A stretch of DNA of 37,551 nucleotides from an uncultured Eubacteriales bacterium (GCA_934489895.1 CAKSST010000017.1:1-37551), one strand, 5' to 3'; shown: positions 1-9,280, numbered from the stretch's first letter. Numbers and translations are program-made. The notes: generated by a model from the sequence alone, not told the origin.

Positions 1-6
1 ATCAGT

Positions 7-70
7 AAATCTGTCGCACTGCGGTGCGGCGACGGCTTTGCCGTTTCAAAGGCTGTCGCCTTTAGATTTA
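7..70. repeat. Palindromic intergenic element
   Basis: The segment opens with AAATCTGTCGC and closes with GTCGCCTTTAGATTT, so its ends are inverted copies (AAATCT/AGATTT, GGCGAC/GTCGCC). Inside are three small hairpins: one around GCAC-TGCG-GTGC, ACGGC-TTT-GCCGT, and AAAGGC-TGTC-GCCTTT. It lies outside any gene and has no U-tract, so it is not an obvious terminator. It resembles a REP-like repeat; no second full copy is visible in this window, although CCTTTAGATTT recurs inside the element at 10271-10500. Confidence 0.4.
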
Positions 71-138
71 TGATATATTAATATACTATTTTTTAGGCTT
101 ATTGTCAATAAAAAGCGGTAAAAATTGCCGCATAATAA

Positions 139-167
139 TTGACAAATATTTATATAATCTGTATAAT
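139..167 (+). promoter_or_regulatory. Sigma-A type promoter of glnN
   Basis: TTGACA at 139-144 and TATAAT at 162-167 are separated by exactly 17 bp, a full consensus match. Initiation would fall near 174, giving a leader of only about 23 nt to the ATG at 197. This short leader argues against translation from the GTG at 182. Confidence 0.8.
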
Positions 168-196
168 TAACTATTATTTATGTGGGAGACAAAAAC

Positions 197-2290
197 ATGG
201 ATGACATGATGCAAATTTTCGGTTCAATGGTTTTTAATGATGCAGTTATGAAAAAAAGACTGCCCAAAGAGACCTACCGTGCAATTCAAAATACCATCCG
301 TATGGGCAAGCGTCTGGAGTTGGACGTCGCAAATGTTATTGCCGAAGCTATGAAACTCTGGGCAATTGAAAACGGTGCAACACATTACTCACACTGGTTT
401 CAGCCTATGACGGGTATTACTGCCGAAAAGCACGACAGCTTTATTTCTCGCAACAGTGACGGCCAGATTATTATGAAATTTACGGGCAAATCGCTTGTAC
501 GCGGCGAATCTGACGCATCGTCCTTCCCATCAGGCGGTCTGCGCGCCACCTTTGAGGCACGCGGCTACACATCCTGGGACCCCACCTCTTATGCTTTTAT
601 TAAGGATAAAACCCTTTACATACCCACGGCTTTCTGCTCACACGGCGGCGAAGCTTTAGATAACAAAACACCCCTGCTGCGTTCAATGCAGGCAATTCAA
701 AAGCAAGCGCTGCGCATTTTACGCCTTTTTGGCAATAAGGATGCAAACGGCATAAAAACCTCTGCAGGTGTTGAACAGGAGTATTTTCTTATTGACAAAA
801 AGCCGTTTGACGCACGTCCCGACTTGGTGTTTACAGGCCGCACCCTTTTCGGCGCACCCGCACCCAAGGGGCAGGAGCTTGATGACCATTATTTTGGCAC
901 ATTAAAGCCCCGCGTAAAAGAGTTTATGGAAGACCTTGACCGTGAACTTTGGAAGGTAGGCATACTTGCCACTACCGAGCATAACGAGGTTGCACCCGCC
1001 CAGCACGAGCTTGCGCCTATGTTTACCACAACTAACATCGCGGCCGACCACAACCAGCTTATTATGGAATTAATGCAGAAAATTGCCCGTAATCACGGTA
1101 TGGTTTGCCTGCTTCACGAAAAGCCCTTTGCCGGCGTTAACGGCAGCGGTAAGCACAACAATTGGTCAATTGATACCGACACAGGTATAAACCTGCTTGA
1201 TCCCGGTAAAACCCCCTTTGAAAACGCACAGTTTTTGCTTTTCCTTTCAGCCGTTATTAAGGCGGTTGACGAATATCAGGATTTGCTGCGTATTTCTGTT
1301 GCTTCTGCGGGTAACGACCACCGTTTAGGCGGTAACGAAGCACCTCCTGCCATTATTTCCATTTATCTCGGCGACGAGCTTATGAATATACTTGATGCAA
1401 TTGAAAACGATGAAAACTATGACAGCAAAGAAAAAGACATGCTGCGTGTGGGCGTTCATGTACTGCCCAAATTTGCAAAGGACGCAACTGACCGCAACCG
1501 CACCTCTCCCTTTGCTTTTACCGGCAATAAGTTTGAGTTCCGTATGATAGGCTCTGCCGCATCGGTATCCGACGCCAACGTTGTTTTGAACACCGCTGTT
1601 GCCGATACCCTGCGTAAGTTTGCAGATATCTTGGAAAAATCCGAAAACTTTGAAGAGGAAATTCACAATCTTGTAAAGAGCACTATACGCGAGCATAAGC
1701 GTATTTTGTTCAGCGGCAACGGTTATGATAACTCCTGGGCTGAGGAGGCCGAAAAGCGCGGTCTTTTGAACTTGCGCACCACTCCCGATGCTCTTGCACA
1801 TTTCCTTGACGAAAAGAACATCAGGCTGTTTGTAGAAAATAAGGTTTTCAGTGAAACAGAAATGCGCTCCCGTCACGAAATAATGCTTGACCATTACTGT
1901 AAGGTAATAAGCATTGAAGTGCTTACAATGATTGATATGACCCGCTCAAGCATTCTGCCCGCGGCCACCAACTACCGCCGCCATCTTGCAGAAACCATTA
2001 TTGCAGTAAACGGCGCGGATAATGATGCCGAAGCCTCTTACGAAAATGCACAGCTTAAAGAACTGTCAACTCTTACCTCCCGTATTTTCGCAAATGTGCA
2101 GAAGCTTGAAAAGGCAATGGCAAAGGCAAAGGCAGAAACCGTACTTTGCGAAAAGATTGATATCTTCCAAAAAAGTGTTATTCCCGCAATGGAGGATTTA
2201 AGGCGAGTTGTTGATATGACCGAAAGGCTTACAGCAAAAGAGTTCTGGCCCTATCCGTCCTATGCGGACCTTATGTTCAGCGTAAAATAA
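197..2290 (+). CDS. glnN: Glutamine synthetase type III (GlnN)
   Basis: ATP-dependent condensation of glutamate and ammonia to glutamine in the cytoplasm. The ~697-residue length matches the large GSIII family and not the ~450-residue GSI. Visible GS signatures include the substrate-loop region with GVNGSGKHNNWS (near residues 315-325), EHNEVAPAQHELAP before it, and an acidic/arginine active-site part near SAGNDHRLGGNEAPPA. The N-terminal SYTSWDPTS-like segment and the C-terminal helical region ending in FWPYPSYADLMF are typical of GSIII. The start is placed at ATG 197 because GGGAG (184-188) lies 8 nt upstream; a GTG at 182 is in frame but would sit almost on the transcription start. The gene is monocistronic, with its own consensus promoter and terminator. 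No nitrogen regulator or ammonium transporter lies next to it. Confidence 0.96.
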   Translation: MDDMMQIFGSMVFNDAVMKKRLPKETYRAIQNTIRMGKRLELDVANVIAEAMKLWAIENGATHYSHWFQPMTGITAEKHDSFISRNSDGQIIMKFTGKSLVRGESDASSFPSGGLRATFEARGYTSWDPTSYAFIKDKTLYIPTAFCSHGGEALDNKTPLLRSMQAIQKQALRILRLFGNKDANGIKTSAGVEQEYFLIDKKPFDARPDLVFTGRTLFGAPAPKGQELDDHYFGTLKPRVKEFMEDLDRELWKVGILATTEHNEVAPAQHELAPMFTTTNIAADHNQLIMELMQKIARNHGMVCLLHEKPFAGVNGSGKHNNWSIDTDTGINLLDPGKTPFENAQFLLFLSAVIKAVDEYQDLLRISVASAGNDHRLGGNEAPPAIISIYLGDELMNILDAIENDENYDSKEKDMLRVGVHVLPKFAKDATDRNRTSPFAFTGNKFEFRMIGSAASVSDANVVLNTAVADTLRKFADILEKSENFEEEIHNLVKSTIREHKRILFSGNGYDNSWAEEAEKRGLLNLRTTPDALAHFLDEKNIRLFVENKVFSETEMRSRHEIMLDHYCKVISIEVLTMIDMTRSSILPAATNYRRHLAETIIAVNGADNDAEASYENAQLKELSTLTSRIFANVQKLEKAMAKAKAETVLCEKIDIFQKSVIPAMEDLRRVVDMTERLTAKEFWPYPSYADLMFSVK

Positions 2291-2321
2291 ATTTAAAAAA
2301 CAACATTTAATATAAAATTCT

Positions 2322-2369
2322 ATGCCTGTTTTTTATTACTTATTTTGCAATAAAAAAACAGGCATTTTT
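2322..2369 (+). terminator. Terminator between glnN and pyk
   Basis: The arms ATGCCTGTTTTTTATT (2322-2337) and AATAAAAAAACAGGCAT (2349-2365) pair, followed by TTTT. The hairpin ends immediately before the pyk ribosome binding site AGGAG (2370-2374). Any pyk transcript that starts upstream of it must pass through it. Confidence 0.8.
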
Positions 2370-2381
2370 AGGAGTATTTTT

Positions 2382-3794
2382 ATGCGTAAAACAAAAATTG
2401 TTTGCACCATCGGTCCCGCAAGCAACACAGAAGATGTGATTAAAGACTTATGCCTTGCGGGAATGAATGTGGCAAGGCTAAACTTTTCACACAACACACA
2501 CGAATACCATCAAAAAAGTTTTGACCTTATAAAAAAGGTGCGAAGGGAGCTTGGGCTGCCAATTGCAATTATGCTTGACACAAAGGGTCCCGAATACCGA
2601 ATAGGCACCTTTGAAAATGACAAAATCACCTTGGCGGCAGGGGATAAATTTACATTTACCACCGAAAAAATAATAGGCGATAACAGCCGCGTTTGTGTCA
2701 ACTACCCAAAGCTTACGGAGGAACTGTCCGTAGGCGACACAATACTGCTGAACAACGGTATGCTCACCTTTGATGTAACAGGTATAAACGGCAGCAACAT
2801 TGAAACCACCGTTATCTACGGCGGCGAGCTTTCCAACCGCAAAAGCATGAGCTTTCCGGGCAAAGTTATGAAGCAGCCCTATCTTTCTGAGCAGGACAAA
2901 AAAGATATTGCTTTGGGTGTTGCAAACGATGTTGATTACATCGCCTGCTCCTTTGTTTCCAGAAAGCAAGATTTGATTGACGTGTACAATTATCTTAAAG
3001 AGATTGGCGGCGACCATATTGAGCTTATTGCTAAAATTGAAAACCAGTCAGGCTTTGACAACATAGAAGAAATCTGCGAGGAATGTGACGGCATTATGAT
3101 TGCGCGCGGCGATATGGGTGTGGAAATACCCTTTGAGCAGCTGCCCGCAATGCAAAAAAAGCTTATAACCAAATGCCGTATGTTAGGCAAACGCGTAATC
3201 ACAGCAACCGAAATGCTTGAGTCAATGATTAGTAATCCCCGCCCTACAAGAGCCGAAATCTCCGATGTTGCCAACGCGGTATATGACGGCACAAGCGCAA
3301 TTATGCTTTCGGGCGAGACCGCCGCAGGTAAATATCCCGTACAAGCAGTTGCAACAATGTCAAAAATAGCAAAAACAACCGAGGATAACATTCATTATAA
3401 AAAGCGTTTCCGTAACGCCGCTTTTGAAATAAAAAACCAAATTGACGCAATTTCACACTCAACCTGCGGCATGTCCATTGATGTTGATGCAAAAGCCATT
3501 GTTGTTTGCTCACTTTCCGGTATGACCGCGCGAATGGTGTCCCGCTTTCGCTCCCCTGTGCCGATAATAGGCCTTACCACAAACGAGCGCACTTGGCGTA
3601 AGCTTGCGCTTTCCTGGGGCGTTACCCCCGCAATGTGTGAGCAGTTTACATCTACCGACGTACTGTTTTATACCGCCAAAAAGATTGCAGCCAAACAGTT
3701 TTCTCTAAAAGCGGGAGACAAAATTGTCATTACAGGCGGTGACACCAGCGGACGCAGCGGTACAACAAGCCTTATTAAAATTGAAAATATATAA
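2382..3794 (+). CDS. pyk: Pyruvate kinase
   Basis: Last glycolytic step, phosphoenolpyruvate + ADP to pyruvate + ATP. The 470-residue product starts MRKTKIVCTIGPAS, the classic N-terminus with NVARLNFSH following. The B domain spans roughly residues 70-170. The signature around IELIAKIENQSGFDNIEEI and MIARGDMGVEIP, then VITATEMLESM and the RAEISDVANAVYDGTSAIMLSGETAAGKYP segment, form the active site. The C-terminal allosteric domain is present and ends in GTTSLIKIENI; the additional PEP-utiliser-like C-terminal domain of many Bacilli is absent. The start at 2382 is chosen because AGGAG lies 7 nt upstream; an in-frame ATG at 2322 lies within the terminator hairpin and has no binding site. No clear promoter is visible between glnN and pyk. 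Confidence 0.96.
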   Translation: MRKTKIVCTIGPASNTEDVIKDLCLAGMNVARLNFSHNTHEYHQKSFDLIKKVRRELGLPIAIMLDTKGPEYRIGTFENDKITLAAGDKFTFTTEKIIGDNSRVCVNYPKLTEELSVGDTILLNNGMLTFDVTGINGSNIETTVIYGGELSNRKSMSFPGKVMKQPYLSEQDKKDIALGVANDVDYIACSFVSRKQDLIDVYNYLKEIGGDHIELIAKIENQSGFDNIEEICEECDGIMIARGDMGVEIPFEQLPAMQKKLITKCRMLGKRVITATEMLESMISNPRPTRAEISDVANAVYDGTSAIMLSGETAAGKYPVQAVATMSKIAKTTEDNIHYKKRFRNAAFEIKNQIDAISHSTCGMSIDVDAKAIVVCSLSGMTARMVSRFRSPVPIIGLTTNERTWRKLALSWGVTPAMCEQFTSTDVLFYTAKKIAAKQFSLKAGDKIVITGGDTSGRSGTTSLIKIENI

Positions 3795-3827
3795 AAAATC
3801 GGGACTTCTCAAGTCCCGATTTTTTTA
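3794..3827. terminator. Bidirectional terminator, pyk / phoR
   Basis: AAAAAATCGGGACTT, a three-base loop, then AAGTCCCGATTTTTT. It has A- and T-runs on both sides and lies between two convergent genes, overlapping both stop codons. Confidence 0.9.
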
Positions 3828-5471
3828 TATTGTTATTTTTATTGTTGTACCTTTGCCGACAGCGCTGTCAATTTCCAGCCTGCCGCCGTGGTACTGCACC
3901 GCATGCTTTACTATTGAAAGACCAAGCCCAGTCCCGCCCGTTTCTTTTGAATGGCTTTTATCAACGCGGTAAAAACGCTCAAAAATGCGGGGCTGGTGTT
4001 CAGGCGCAATGCCTATACCTGTATCCGACACCGTAATTACGGTATTATTATTTTCGTTTTTTATATCTAGAGTGGCCTTGCCGCCCTCAACATTATAGCG
4101 TATGGCGTTATCGCAAAGGTTGTAAATAATTTCATAAATATATCTGCGTACGCCCTGCATTACACAAGAGCCGCACACCACATCAAAGGTAACATTCTTG
4201 CTTTGGGCTGAGGCGCTTAAAGCCTCTTTTATTTCGGCGGCAAGCTCTGACAAATCAATAGTTTCGCTCAACATCTCTCTGTTTTCGTCAAGCTGCGACA
4301 GGCGGATAATATCGTTTATAAGGTTTACAAGCCTGCCCGCTTCATTTTTTATGTTGTTTGTAAATTTACTAACATCTTCAGGTCTTACAAGCCCGTTTTG
4401 CAGTAGCTCTGCGCTGCCGATTATTGACTGCAAGGGTGTTTTAAGCTCGTGCGAAACATTTGCGGTAAATTCCCTGCGATTGTGCTCTGCAAAGGCTATT
4501 TCCGTAACATCAAAACAAAGCACAACTATGCCTACTGTACTGCCGTCAGACTCAATACGGTTTATAACAAGCTGATATTCCCTTCCGTTTCTCTCTTCGC
4601 GGAATTCAGTATTATTGCCCTCCAAAGCGCTTTCAATTGCGCGGCTCATACGCGTGCTCCTGTAAACCGTTAAAAAATCATGTCCCACAGCAAACCCGTC
4701 TGTGTCAAAAATTTTTTTAGCCGCCGCATTTATACTTATAACAATGCCTTTTTTATCGAGAAGTATAAGACCCTCGTTCATTGACGCAGTTATCTGGTCA
4801 AACTCGTCCGATTTCTGACAAAGCTGATTAAGCTGTTGTTTTATCTGCTTTTTCTGTTTATTTATTTTTGTAAGTATTGGGGCAAGCTCTTCATACGCTT
4901 TATTTTCAGTTGGGTTTTCAAGGTCAAGCTCCTCTAACGGCTTAACTATGCTTTTTGCCATTCTGTCTGACAGCACCATAGCAACAACCGTTGACGTAAG
5001 AACAATTGCGCAGATTGCGGGCATCATACCTAAAATAAGCGTGCCCACGCTCCCCCGGCTTATAGAAATACGCAAAACATTTCCGTCGCTTAACAATACT
5101 GCCTCATAAAAGGTTTTTTCTGTAAGGGTTGCAGAATATCTTGTGCTGCTGCCGCTGCCGTTTTCAAATGCTTCCTTGATTTCCTCGCGATCACGGTGGT
5201 TTTCCATCTGCGAAGCATCGGCTTGAGTGTCCTTCAGCACATTGCCATCCGGCGCCACAAGAGTAAAACGGAATACTGAGGATTCCAGATTGTCAAAATA
5301 TTCATCCCCTGCATTTTGCGCGTAAGGAGCCACCAAAGACAGTTCCTCTTTAAGCTGTTTTACCTGCAGGTCATTAAAATTATCATACAAAAAACTGCAA
5401 GCAATTACAAAACTGGCAAGCAGCACTGTCATGGCAACCGTAATTATAGAACGGAAAATTTTCTTTGTCAT
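3825..5471 (-). CDS. phoR: PhoR-like sensor histidine kinase
   Basis: Membrane sensor kinase of the phosphate-starvation two-component system, 548 residues. Order: transmembrane helix (about 7-27), an extracytoplasmic sensor part (28-140), second helix (about 145-170), a short HAMP-like linker with charged helix (to ~220), a PAS domain (about 225-325, with ITASMNEGLILLDKKG and NAAAKKIF), HisKA with phospho-acceptor His341 in NVSHELKTPLQ, and the ATPase domain with N-box LCDNAIRYN, G1 VSDTGIGI, F-box RIFERFYRVD and G2 GGTGLGLSIVKH. It overlaps the upstream response-regulator gene by four bases (ATGA), and lies last in the pst-pho operon. The partner and the pst genes support a role in Pi sensing through PstSCAB-PhoU. 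This role is inferred from context; the kinase architecture is directly visible. Confidence 0.93.
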   Translation of the reverse strand: MTKKIFRSIITVAMTVLLASFVIACSFLYDNFNDLQVKQLKEELSLVAPYAQNAGDEYFDNLESSVFRFTLVAPDGNVLKDTQADASQMENHRDREEIKEAFENGSGSSTRYSATLTEKTFYEAVLLSDGNVLRISISRGSVGTLILGMMPAICAIVLTSTVVAMVLSDRMAKSIVKPLEELDLENPTENKAYEELAPILTKINKQKKQIKQQLNQLCQKSDEFDQITASMNEGLILLDKKGIVISINAAAKKIFDTDGFAVGHDFLTVYRSTRMSRAIESALEGNNTEFREERNGREYQLVINRIESDGSTVGIVVLCFDVTEIAFAEHNRREFTANVSHELKTPLQSIIGSAELLQNGLVRPEDVSKFTNNIKNEAGRLVNLINDIIRLSQLDENREMLSETIDLSELAAEIKEALSASAQSKNVTFDVVCGSCVMQGVRRYIYEIIYNLCDNAIRYNVEGGKATLDIKNENNNTVITVSDTGIGIAPEHQPRIFERFYRVDKSHSKETGGTGLGLSIVKHAVQYHGGRLEIDSAVGKGTTIKITI

Positions 5472-6142
5472 ACGCGTTTCTCCATTTTATAGCCTACACC
5501 TATAACGGTTTCAATCTGACGTCCCGCTTCGCCTAATTTCTGGCGCAGGGTTTTTATGTGCATATCCACCGTGCGTGACTCGCCCAGATAATCAATACCC
5601 CACACCTTTGACAAAAGCTGTTCACGGGAAAATACTATTCCTGCATTTTGCATAAAAAGCTTAAGTATTTCAAATTCCTTTAAGGTTAAAGCAATCTTTT
5701 CGGAATTTACGGTAACAGTGTGCTCACTATCGTTTAAAATAATTGCACCTACCGTAATTATCTGTGCCTTTTGCGCAGGCTCACAACGGCGAAGCACGGC
5801 CTTTATGCGCGAAACCATTTCCATCATACCGAATGGTTTTACAAGGTAATCATCCGCGCCCGTATCAAGCCCTTGAATTTTATCAGGCTCGGTACCCTTG
5901 GCGGTTGCCATAATTACGGGAATATCCCTATGCTCCGGCGATGTGCGCAGTTTTTTAAGTATTTCCATACCGTCCTCATGGGGCATCATAATATCCAGCA
6001 CAATTAGCGCGGGTCTTTGCGTTTTTAACGCTTCAAGCATATCCCTGCCGTTTGCAAAGCCCTGTACTTCAAAGCCTGTTTGCCGTAAAGCGTAAACCTC
6101 AATATCTCGGATAGTATTGTCATCGTCAACGCACCAGATCAT
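5468..6142 (-). CDS. phoB: PhoB/PhoP-type response regulator
   Basis: DNA-binding response regulator of the OmpR/PhoB family, 224 residues. The receiver domain (1-120) has the acidic pocket CVDDD, phospho-acceptor Asp50 in IVLDIMMP, the switch Thr in VIMATAKG and the conserved Lys in LVKPFG. The winged-helix domain (about 125-224) contains LTLKEFEILKLFMQN, SREQLLSKVWG, SRTVDMHIKTLRQKLG and VIGVGYKM. It lies between phoU and phoR, with a 4-base overlap into phoR. It probably activates the pst promoter in this window through the repeats at 10202-10233. Equivalent to PhoB of Proteobacteria or PhoP of Bacillus; the name is given by analogy. Confidence 0.94.
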   Translation of the reverse strand: MIWCVDDDNTIRDIEVYALRQTGFEVQGFANGRDMLEALKTQRPALIVLDIMMPHEDGMEILKKLRTSPEHRDIPVIMATAKGTEPDKIQGLDTGADDYLVKPFGMMEMVSRIKAVLRRCEPAQKAQIITVGAIILNDSEHTVTVNSEKIALTLKEFEILKLFMQNAGIVFSREQLLSKVWGIDYLGESRTVDMHIKTLRQKLGEAGRQIETVIGVGYKMEKRV

Positions 6143-6144
6143 AG

Positions 6145-6789
6145 CTATTCTCCTTTATGCACTCCTGTGACGGAAAACTCCACCCATTCGGCAATGTTTA
6201 CCGCGTGATCGCCTATGCGTTCAAAATATTTGGCAATCATAAGCAAATCCACTGCGTATTCACCGTCGGCGGCGTTTTTCGATATCATTTGTATAAGCGT
6301 TTCTTTAACGCGTCTAAAGCAATCGTCCACAATATCGTCATGCTCAAATACTGCTCTTGCAAGTTCTACATCCTGCTTTACATAAGCATCAATACTGTCG
6401 GTCACCATTTTGCAGGCAGTTTGTGCCATGGGCTTAAAATCTTCAAGCCCCCAATCTGTTCTGCCGCCCAAAAAAGGTATTATATCCGCTATATCCTCTG
6501 CCTGATCGCCTATTCTTTCCATATCGGTAATCATTTTAAGCGCGGCAGATATCTGTCTTAAATCACTTGCCACAGGCTGCTGCTGCAACAAAAGCTTTAA
6601 ACAGATGCTTTCTATTTCCCGCTCCATCTCGTCTATCTCATGACCGTGAAGCTTAACATTCTGCGCGCCATTTATGTCACCGTCAAGCAAAGCTTTGGCG
6701 GCAAGAGCAATTATGCTTTCACAAAGCGCTCCCATTTCAATCATTTTTTTATTAAGCTGCAACAGTTGCTCATCAAATCTGTTTCTCAT
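6145..6789 (-). CDS. phoU: Phosphate transport regulator PhoU
   Basis: Cytoplasmic negative modulator linking the PstSCAB transporter to the PhoR kinase. 214 residues, the usual length, all helical, with two PhoU repeats. Each repeat carries the acidic metal-binding signature: KMITDMERIGDQAEDIADI (near 85-105) and MIAKYFERIGDHAVNIAEW (near 185-203). It lies 4 bp after pstB and 2 bp before the response-regulator gene, so the order pstB-phoU-regulator-kinase is tightly packed. Confidence 0.95.
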   Translation of the reverse strand: MRNRFDEQLLQLNKKMIEMGALCESIIALAAKALLDGDINGAQNVKLHGHEIDEMEREIESICLKLLLQQQPVASDLRQISAALKMITDMERIGDQAEDIADIIPFLGGRTDWGLEDFKPMAQTACKMVTDSIDAYVKQDVELARAVFEHDDIVDDCFRRVKETLIQMISKNAADGEYAVDLLMIAKYFERIGDHAVNIAEWVEFSVTGVHKGE

Positions 6790-6793
6790 ATCA

Positions 6794-7546
6794 TCAACCG
6801 AACCTTCCCGTAATATAATCTTCTGTTTTCTTCATTTTGGGGTTTGAGAACATCTGCTGGGTATTGCTGTATTCAATAAGCTCACCCAACAGGAAAAACG
6901 CCGTGTTATCTGATATACGTACAGCCTGCTGCATATTATGTGTAACTACGATTATAGTATATTTGTTTTTGAGCTCAGTTGCAAGGTCTTCTATTTTAGA
7001 AGTTGAAATAGGGTCGAGTGCGCTGGTAGGCTCATCCATCAGCAACACCTGCGGTTTAACGGCAAGAGCGCGGGCAATACACAGCCTTTGCTGCTGTCCG
7101 CCCGAAAGTCCCAACGCCGATTTTTTAAGTCTGTCCTTTACCTCATCCCAGATCGCCGCGTCGCGCAGGGAGCGCTCTACTATCTCATCAAGCTGTACCT
7201 TGTTTTTTATTCCGTGGGTACGCGGACCGTAGGCAATATTGTCATAAATACTCATTGGAAAAGGGTTTGGCTTTTGAAAAACCATACCTATATCTCGGCG
7301 CAGTTCATTCACATCAAGATCTTTATCAAAAATATTTGTACCGTTGTAACGCACTTCTCCTTCAATTTTAACGCCCGCAGTCAAATCATTCATGCGGTTT
7401 AACGTTTTTAAAAAAGTAGATTTGCCGCAGCCCGACGGGCCTATAAGCGCTGTAATTGTGTTTTGTTCTATTTCAATATTAACATTTTTTAATGCCTGTG
7501 TAGTATTATACCATAAATTTAAGTTTTGTACTGTAATTATACTCAT
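6794..7546 (-). CDS. pstB: Phosphate ABC transporter ATPase PstB
   Basis: ATPase of the high-affinity phosphate importer, 250 residues. Walker A GPSGCGKST, Q-loop MVFQKPNPFPMSIYDN (the NPFPMSI motif is characteristic of PstB), ABC signature LSGGQQQRL, Walker B VLLMDEPTSALDP and the H-loop His in VVTHNMQQA are all intact. The start overlaps the pstA stop (ATGA), indicating translational coupling. Confidence 0.97.
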   Translation of the reverse strand: MSIITVQNLNLWYNTTQALKNVNIEIEQNTITALIGPSGCGKSTFLKTLNRMNDLTAGVKIEGEVRYNGTNIFDKDLDVNELRRDIGMVFQKPNPFPMSIYDNIAYGPRTHGIKNKVQLDEIVERSLRDAAIWDEVKDRLKKSALGLSGGQQQRLCIARALAVKPQVLLMDEPTSALDPISTSKIEDLATELKNKYTIIVVTHNMQQAVRISDNTAFFLLGELIEYSNTQQMFSNPKMKKTEDYITGRFG

Positions 7547-8403
7547 TTATTTTTTCTCCTTTTAAAGGCCCAGCCCACAAGGTCTGCCGCAAGGTTAATA
7601 ACAAGTGTTAATACCATAAGTATTGCTGCTATTGCAAAGGCAACCTCAAACTCGCCCTGCTCCTTTGCGTATACATAAAGCGCAACCGTCAGGGTTGCAC
7701 CCGAGCTTGTAAGTGAGCTGAATATTCCGTTCAACGCGTGAGCAAAGCCCGCAGTAAAAAGCAAGGCGGCTGACTCTCCCAAAATTCTGCCTACCGATAA
7801 GATACATCCCGTAACCACCCCGTCCACACACTCGGGCAGTACCACCGTGCGTATTACACGCCATTTGCCCGCTCCAAGTCCGAAAGCGCCCTCGCGATAG
7901 CCCTGCGGCACGGTCTTTAAGCTTTCCTGTGTCGTGCGCATTACGGTGGGCAGATTCATAATAACAAGCGTCATCGCACCCGCTATCAAGGATGTTTTCA
8001 TATTAAGAAACTGACAGAAAAACAACATTCCCACAAGGCCATATATTATAGACGGTATGCCCGAAAGGGTTTCTGCAGCGTACTCAATAATGCCTACAAC
8101 CTTTTTATTTTTTGCATACTCTGTTAAATATACCGCCGCACCTACGCCCAGCGGCAGTACAACCAAAAGTGTTGCAAGTATGATATACAGCGTATTAATT
8201 ATATCGGGTAAAATTCCAATTTTGCCTGTAAGATAGCTTGGCTTTGTGGAAATCAGTTCCCATGAAATATTGGAAATACCCTTATACAGCACATATCCTA
8301 TAATAAATAACACCAGAGCACAGGTGATCGCTGCCGATATTCCCATTAAGGTTTTCATAACTATAATATAGACTTTTCTCTTTTTCGACAGTTTTCTTAC
8401 CAT
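7543..8403 (-). CDS. pstA: Phosphate ABC transporter permease PstA
   Basis: Inner-membrane subunit of the phosphate importer, 286 residues with about six hydrophobic helices. The binding-protein-dependent transport (EAA-loop) region reads YREGAFGLGAGKWRVIRTVVLPECVDGVVTG, with the preceding GIPSIIYGLVGM typical of PstA/PstC. It follows pstC by a single base and overlaps pstB by four, so the three membrane and ATPase subunits are made together. Confidence 0.95.
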   Translation of the reverse strand: MVRKLSKKRKVYIIVMKTLMGISAAITCALVLFIIGYVLYKGISNISWELISTKPSYLTGKIGILPDIINTLYIILATLLVVLPLGVGAAVYLTEYAKNKKVVGIIEYAAETLSGIPSIIYGLVGMLFFCQFLNMKTSLIAGAMTLVIMNLPTVMRTTQESLKTVPQGYREGAFGLGAGKWRVIRTVVLPECVDGVVTGCILSVGRILGESAALLFTAGFAHALNGIFSSLTSSGATLTVALYVYAKEQGEFEVAFAIAAILMVLTLVINLAADLVGWAFKRRKNK

Positions 8404-8404
8404 A

Positions 8405-9280
8405 TCAGTTCTCCTTCTGACGCTTTAAAAAGAAGTTGAGTGTAGCGTTGATAAGTATGATAAAGAAAAACAAAACCAGCGCTATGGAAAACAGCGCCTG
8501 TTGCTGTAAGCTTCCCGCCGCGGCATAAGACATCTCACTTGATACAGCGGTTGCGAGAAACCGAACACTTTCAAAAAGCGACGGCATATTTGCCACGTTG
8601 CCCGACACCATAATAACAGCCATTGCTTCTCCTATTGCCCTGCCTACACCCAGCACAATTGCGGCGGCAATTCCGCTTATTGCGGCAGGCACCGATACCT
8701 TAAAGTATGTTTCTAACGGTGTGGCGCCCAGCGCAAGCGAGCCCTCTTCATACTCTTTGGGTACTGCTTCAAGCGCTGTAAGCGATACCTTTATAATTGA
8801 CGGCAGCACCATAACGCTCAGCACTATAATTGCCGCAAGCAAACTCGCACCGTCGGGCACGCCGAAAATATTCCTTATGACAGGAACCAAAACCAGCATA
8901 CCCACAAGACCGTAAACCACCGACGGAATACCGGCCAGCAAGCTTACCGCGGTGCTCACCGCTTTTTTAATCCCGGGACTTGCCAGCTTTGCAAGATAAA
9001 CCGCTGTAAAAAAGCCTATGGGTGTACCTATAAGTATTGCGCCTGCCGTTCCGTAAATACTGGTTAAAATAAAGGGCAGTATGCCGAATTTGGGCTGTGC
9101 GGCGGTGGACTCCCACTTTGTACCAAACAAAAAGTCTATTATACCTATTTTCTTAATTGCGGGGATACCCGAAACTATCAGGTAAACGCTTATAAGCAAA
9201 ACGGCGGCAACCGTAATAAGTCCGAGTATTAAAAAAATACCGTGTACCGACCTTTCAATAAGCTTTGCTTTATTCTTCAT
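8405..9280 (-). CDS. pstC: Phosphate ABC transporter permease PstC
   Basis: Second membrane subunit, 291 residues, six predicted helices starting with one at about 12-36. Family signatures are GTPIGFFTAVYLAKLA, GIPSVVYGLVGM and the EAA loop YEEGSLALGATPLETYFKVSVPAAISGI, followed by GRAIGEAMAVIMVSGN. It is separated from pstS by a terminator hairpin at 9299-9325, so it should be made at lower levels than the binding protein. Confidence 0.95.
   Translation of the reverse strand: MKNKAKLIERSVHGIFLILGLITVAAVLLISVYLIVSGIPAIKKIGIIDFLFGTKWESTAAQPKFGILPFILTSIYGTAGAILIGTPIGFFTAVYLAKLASPGIKKAVSTAVSLLAGIPSVVYGLVGMLVLVPVIRNIFGVPDGASLLAAIIVLSVMVLPSIIKVSLTALEAVPKEYEEGSLALGATPLETYFKVSVPAAISGIAAAIVLGVGRAIGEAMAVIMVSGNVANMPSLFESVRFLATAVSSEMSYAAAGSLQQQALFSIALVLFFFIILINATLNFFLKRQKEN

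Noticed and set aside
116..132. GCGG...CCGC hairpin before glnN as a terminator
   Set aside because: The stem is only four pairs and its T-run is on the minus strand, where no gene ends in the window.
182..196. GTG at 182 as start of glnN
   Set aside because: It would lie about 8 nt from the predicted transcription start and on top of the GGGAG that serves ATG 197.
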